Below, piece after piece: positions 61,814 to 64,000 of a DNA stretch of 64,000 bases. Every line of letters begins with the position of its first letter. Within the stretch, counting starts at the first letter, position 1. The position numbers and the translations under genes are program-made. The notes under the pieces were generated by a model, which was given only the letters and a program-made list of their open reading frames with translations, searched no databases and had not been told where the DNA came from. The DNA lies in assembly GCF_900110455.1 (NCBI RefSeq), contig NZ_FOIS01000001.1, forward strand, positions 992,001-1,056,000, read 5' to 3'. The stretch is from Natrinema salifodinae (GTDB taxonomy: Archaea; Halobacteriota; Halobacteria; Halobacteriales; Natrialbaceae).

Positions 61814-64000
61814 GCGGCTACAAAGATCCACACCCGCACGTTCCGAACATCGACGACCCGCAACCGGAGACCCCGCTGACCGAGGACTTCAACAAGGGGA
61901 CCGCGAACGACCCGAACGTCGACGTGACGACGGCGACGACCGAGATCAGCGTCGACGGCGAGCAACTAACAATGCGCCCGGGGGCGACCATCCTCGACGC
62001 CATCGAGGGAACCGACGCTCACGAGGACGTCCCCGCCCTCTGTCACTACGAACGGGGCGACGAGGGCGATTCCGGCGATCACGGCCGCTACGAAATCGGG
62101 CCGCGAAGCGAGTGCCGAACGTGCATGGTCGAGACGGACAAGTACGGCCTGGTCCCGTCGTGTAGCTTCCCGGCGGAGGACGGCCTGACCGTCGAGACGG
62201 ACACGGCCGATGCGATGGAAGCGCGGGACGTCAACCTCGACCTCCTCCTCTCGAATCACAACCTTCGGTGTACCACGTGTTCGAAAAACGGCTGGTGCGA
62301 GCTGCAGGATGCGTCGATTCAGCAGGGCGTCGAGCACCCGCGCTACGGCGTCTTCGACGACCGCGACGAGTACGAACCGATCGACTCGACGTCGTCGTTC
62401 ATCCAGATCGATCGGAACAAGTGCATTCTCTGTAATCGGTGCGTCGAAGCCTGCAGCGACGTGCAGGTCGCGGGCGTGCTCCGCATGGAGGGCAACGGCC
62501 CGGACACCCGCATCGGCTTCCAGAGCGAGGCCGAAACGATGGCCGACTCGAACTGCATCTCCTGTGGCCACTGCGCGACGGTCTGTCCGACCGGGTCGAT
62601 CGTCGAAGAGGGCCTCACCGACATGACGACGCTGCCGCTGCCCGGATTCGATCAGGAGAACTCCATCGGCAAGGTGATCCGCGGGGAGCGAGCCGACACG
62701 ATCGAGACGAGCGAGTCGCCGAACCGGGCGGTCACGGGACGGGTGCCCACCGACGTCAACGTCGCCAGGCAATCGGGCGTCGCAAAGATGATGGCCCGAG
62801 CGAAACGGCAAGCCGGGAGCACGCGAAAACTGGCGAGCGAGAAGGCCCGCGAGGCGGCGGATATGGTCCTCGAGGGAACGGAACACACGGCCGAGTTCGT
62901 CGCGGCGAACTCCCTCCCCGAGGGGATGCTGTTCGATATCGGCCACGCGGTGGGCGACCAGCGACTCAAGCGGGTGAACAAAGCCGAGACCACCTGCGGC
63001 TACTGTGCGGTGGGCTGTCGGTTCGATCTCTACGGGAAAGACGGCGAGGTCCTCGGGACGCGGCCGGCCGACCCCGACGCCACGCCCGCGAACGGCTACT
63101 CGACCTGCGTCAAGGGCAAGTTCGGCTACGACTTCGCCAACAGCGACGAACGAATCACAACCCCGCTCATCAGAGAGGACGGCGAGTTCCGCGAGGCGTC
63201 CTGGGAGGAGGCGCTCTCTCGCGTCGTCGACGAGTTGACGGACGCGCGCGAGACTCACGGGCAGGACTCGCTCGCGGTGTTCTCCTCGTCGAAGGCGACC
63301 AACGAGGAGAACTTCCTGATGCAGAAGTTCGCCAGGCAGGTATTGGAAACGAAGAACATCGACAACTGTACGCGGCTCTGTCACTCCTCGACGGTGGCGG
63401 CGCTGAAACAGACGATGGGGTACGGCGCGATGACCAACCGGATCAAGGACGTCGGCAACGCCGACTGCTACCTCATCACGGGTTCGAACACGACCGAGAG
63501 CCATCCCGTGCTGGCGACGAAGCTCAAACAGAACGTTCGGGACGGGGCCGACCTGTTCGTCTTCGAGCCCCGGCGGATCGAGCTCGCCGAACACGCCGAC
63601 CAGTTCACGCGCACGGAGGGCGGACACGACATCGCGTGGATCAACGGCATGATCCGCTACATCATCGAGAACGACCTGCACGACGAGGCGTTCATCGAGG
63701 AGCGCACGAGGGGCTTCGAGGACGTCAAGGAGAAGGTCCAGCCGTTTACTCCCGACAAGGTCGAAGAACTCACGAGCGTCTCGCCCGAGGAGCTCGAAAA
63801 TGCCGCCGAAACGATCGCCACGGCCGACACGTGCGTGTTCGGCTGGGCGATGGGAATCTCCCAGCACACCTACGGCACGCAGACGGTGCTCGCGCTCGCC
63901 GATCTCGCGCTCGTAACCGGCCACGTGGGCAAACCGAACGCGGGGATGTCGCCGTTCCGCGGCCAGAACAACGTGCAAGGGGGCGGTGGCGACATGGGAA
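61810..64000 (+). CDS. formate dehydrogenase alpha-like subunit (copy 2), cut by window end
   Basis: This partial frame (at least 730 residues, no stop before the window end) is the paralogue of the 39.7 kb FdhA-like protein. The [2Fe-2S] domain (SECRTCMVETDKYG), the His-Cys motif (HNLRCTTCSKNGWCELQ), the two [4Fe-4S] motifs (CILCNRCVEAC, CISCGHCATVC), the Mo-proximal cluster (TTCGYCAVGCRF near residue 395) and the Mo-ligand cysteine (CTRLCHSSTVAAL near residue 525) are all present. The N-terminus is shorter by about 20 residues. The C-terminal third lies beyond the edge. Confidence 0.9.
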   Translation, partial: MSGYKDPHPHVPNIDDPQPETPLTEDFNKGTANDPNVDVTTATTEISVDGEQLTMRPGATILDAIEGTDAHEDVPALCHYERGDEGDSGDHGRYEIGPRSECRTCMVETDKYGLVPSCSFPAEDGLTVETDTADAMEARDVNLDLLLSNHNLRCTTCSKNGWCELQDASIQQGVEHPRYGVFDDRDEYEPIDSTSSFIQIDRNKCILCNRCVEACSDVQVAGVLRMEGNGPDTRIGFQSEAETMADSNCISCGHCATVCPTGSIVEEGLTDMTTLPLPGFDQENSIGKVIRGERADTIETSESPNRAVTGRVPTDVNVARQSGVAKMMARAKRQAGSTRKLASEKAREAADMVLEGTEHTAEFVAANSLPEGMLFDIGHAVGDQRLKRVNKAETTCGYCAVGCRFDLYGKDGEVLGTRPADPDATPANGYSTCVKGKFGYDFANSDERITTPLIREDGEFREASWEEALSRVVDELTDARETHGQDSLAVFSSSKATNEENFLMQKFARQVLETKNIDNCTRLCHSSTVAALKQTMGYGAMTNRIKDVGNADCYLITGSNTTESHPVLATKLKQNVRDGADLFVFEPRRIELAEHADQFTRTEGGHDIAWINGMIRYIIENDLHDEAFIEERTRGFEDVKEKVQPFTPDKVEELTSVSPEELENAAETIATADTCVFGWAMGISQHTYGTQTVLALADLALVTGHVGKPNAGMSPFRGQNNVQGGGGDMG

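Overview
The window is about 64 kb of a high-GC halophilic archaeal (class Halobacteria) chromosome. The evidence is the acidic proteome, archaeal-type genes (Nop5/fibrillarin, DUF63, DUF7344-like regulator, archaeal cobalamin genes), A/T-rich TATA-like boxes upstream of genes, tight ATGA/GTGA translational coupling, a Tat-dependent lipoprotein and a class II tRNA-Leu without encoded CCA. The genus cannot be fixed from the sequence alone.

Region by region: (1) 0.08-8 kb is housekeeping: monothiol glutaredoxin, an aspartoacylase-like zinc hydrolase, a DUF309 protein, a 42-residue zinc ribbon, tRNA-Leu(CAA), a DUF7344-like membrane regulator, a frameshifted surface-protein remnant, an inositol-phosphatase family enzyme, DUF63, and the nop5-fibrillarin pair of the C/D RNA methylation machine. 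(2) 8.1-24.7 kb, all on the minus strand, is the baseplate/spike half of a contractile injection system: LysM hub protein, gpD/gp27-like hub, gpV/gp5-like spike, PAAR tip, gp25 wedge, two gpJ-like wedge proteins, and a gpI-like tail protein fused to a beta-propeller. Two tiny coupled genes sit between them. At the head of the operon lie a 1422-residue disordered Arg/Ser/Thr/Asp-rich protein and a six-helix membrane protein. No sheath, tube, tape-measure, cap or AAA+ ATPase gene is in the window. (3) 25.2-32.3 kb is a plus-strand cobalamin (corrin ring) operon: cbiG, two cbiH paralogues, a [3Fe-4S]-type ferredoxin, a protein with LAGLIDADG-like repeats, a fused cbiX, DUF3209 and a PQQ-type beta-propeller. 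(4) 32.4-35.9 kb is a four-gene cluster of extremely acidic proteins with glycine-zipper and amphipathic segments. No known system was recognised in it. (5) 36.4-43.1 kb carries an OFA-family (oxalate/formate type) transporter and a NuoF-like + molybdopterin formate-dehydrogenase-like pair, followed by a possible structured RNA with its own promoter. (6) 43.7-51.9 kb is mixed: small zinc proteins, a GAF/PAS histidine kinase, a PQQ lipoprotein, a MaoC hydratase, an alpha/beta hydrolase and a nucleobase permease. (7) 52-59.7 kb is the second half of the cobalamin locus: a fused ChlI/ChlD chelatase subunit divergent from cobN, then cbiC and cbiE. (8) 60.2 kb to the end is a second NuoF-like + formate-dehydrogenase-like pair, cut off by the window edge.

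Functional picture: the corrin genes of regions 3 and 7 belong to one pathway but are separated by about 20 kb of unrelated genes. Both an early (CbiX) and a late (CobN/ChlID) cobalt chelatase are present. The two formate-dehydrogenase-like pairs are paralogous, and their NuoF-like partners have lost recognisable NADH/FMN motifs, so their electron acceptor is probably not NAD. The parts most likely to repay attention are the sheath-less injection-system operon with its giant disordered protein, the acidic four-gene cluster, and the candidate RNA at 43.44-43.51 kb.
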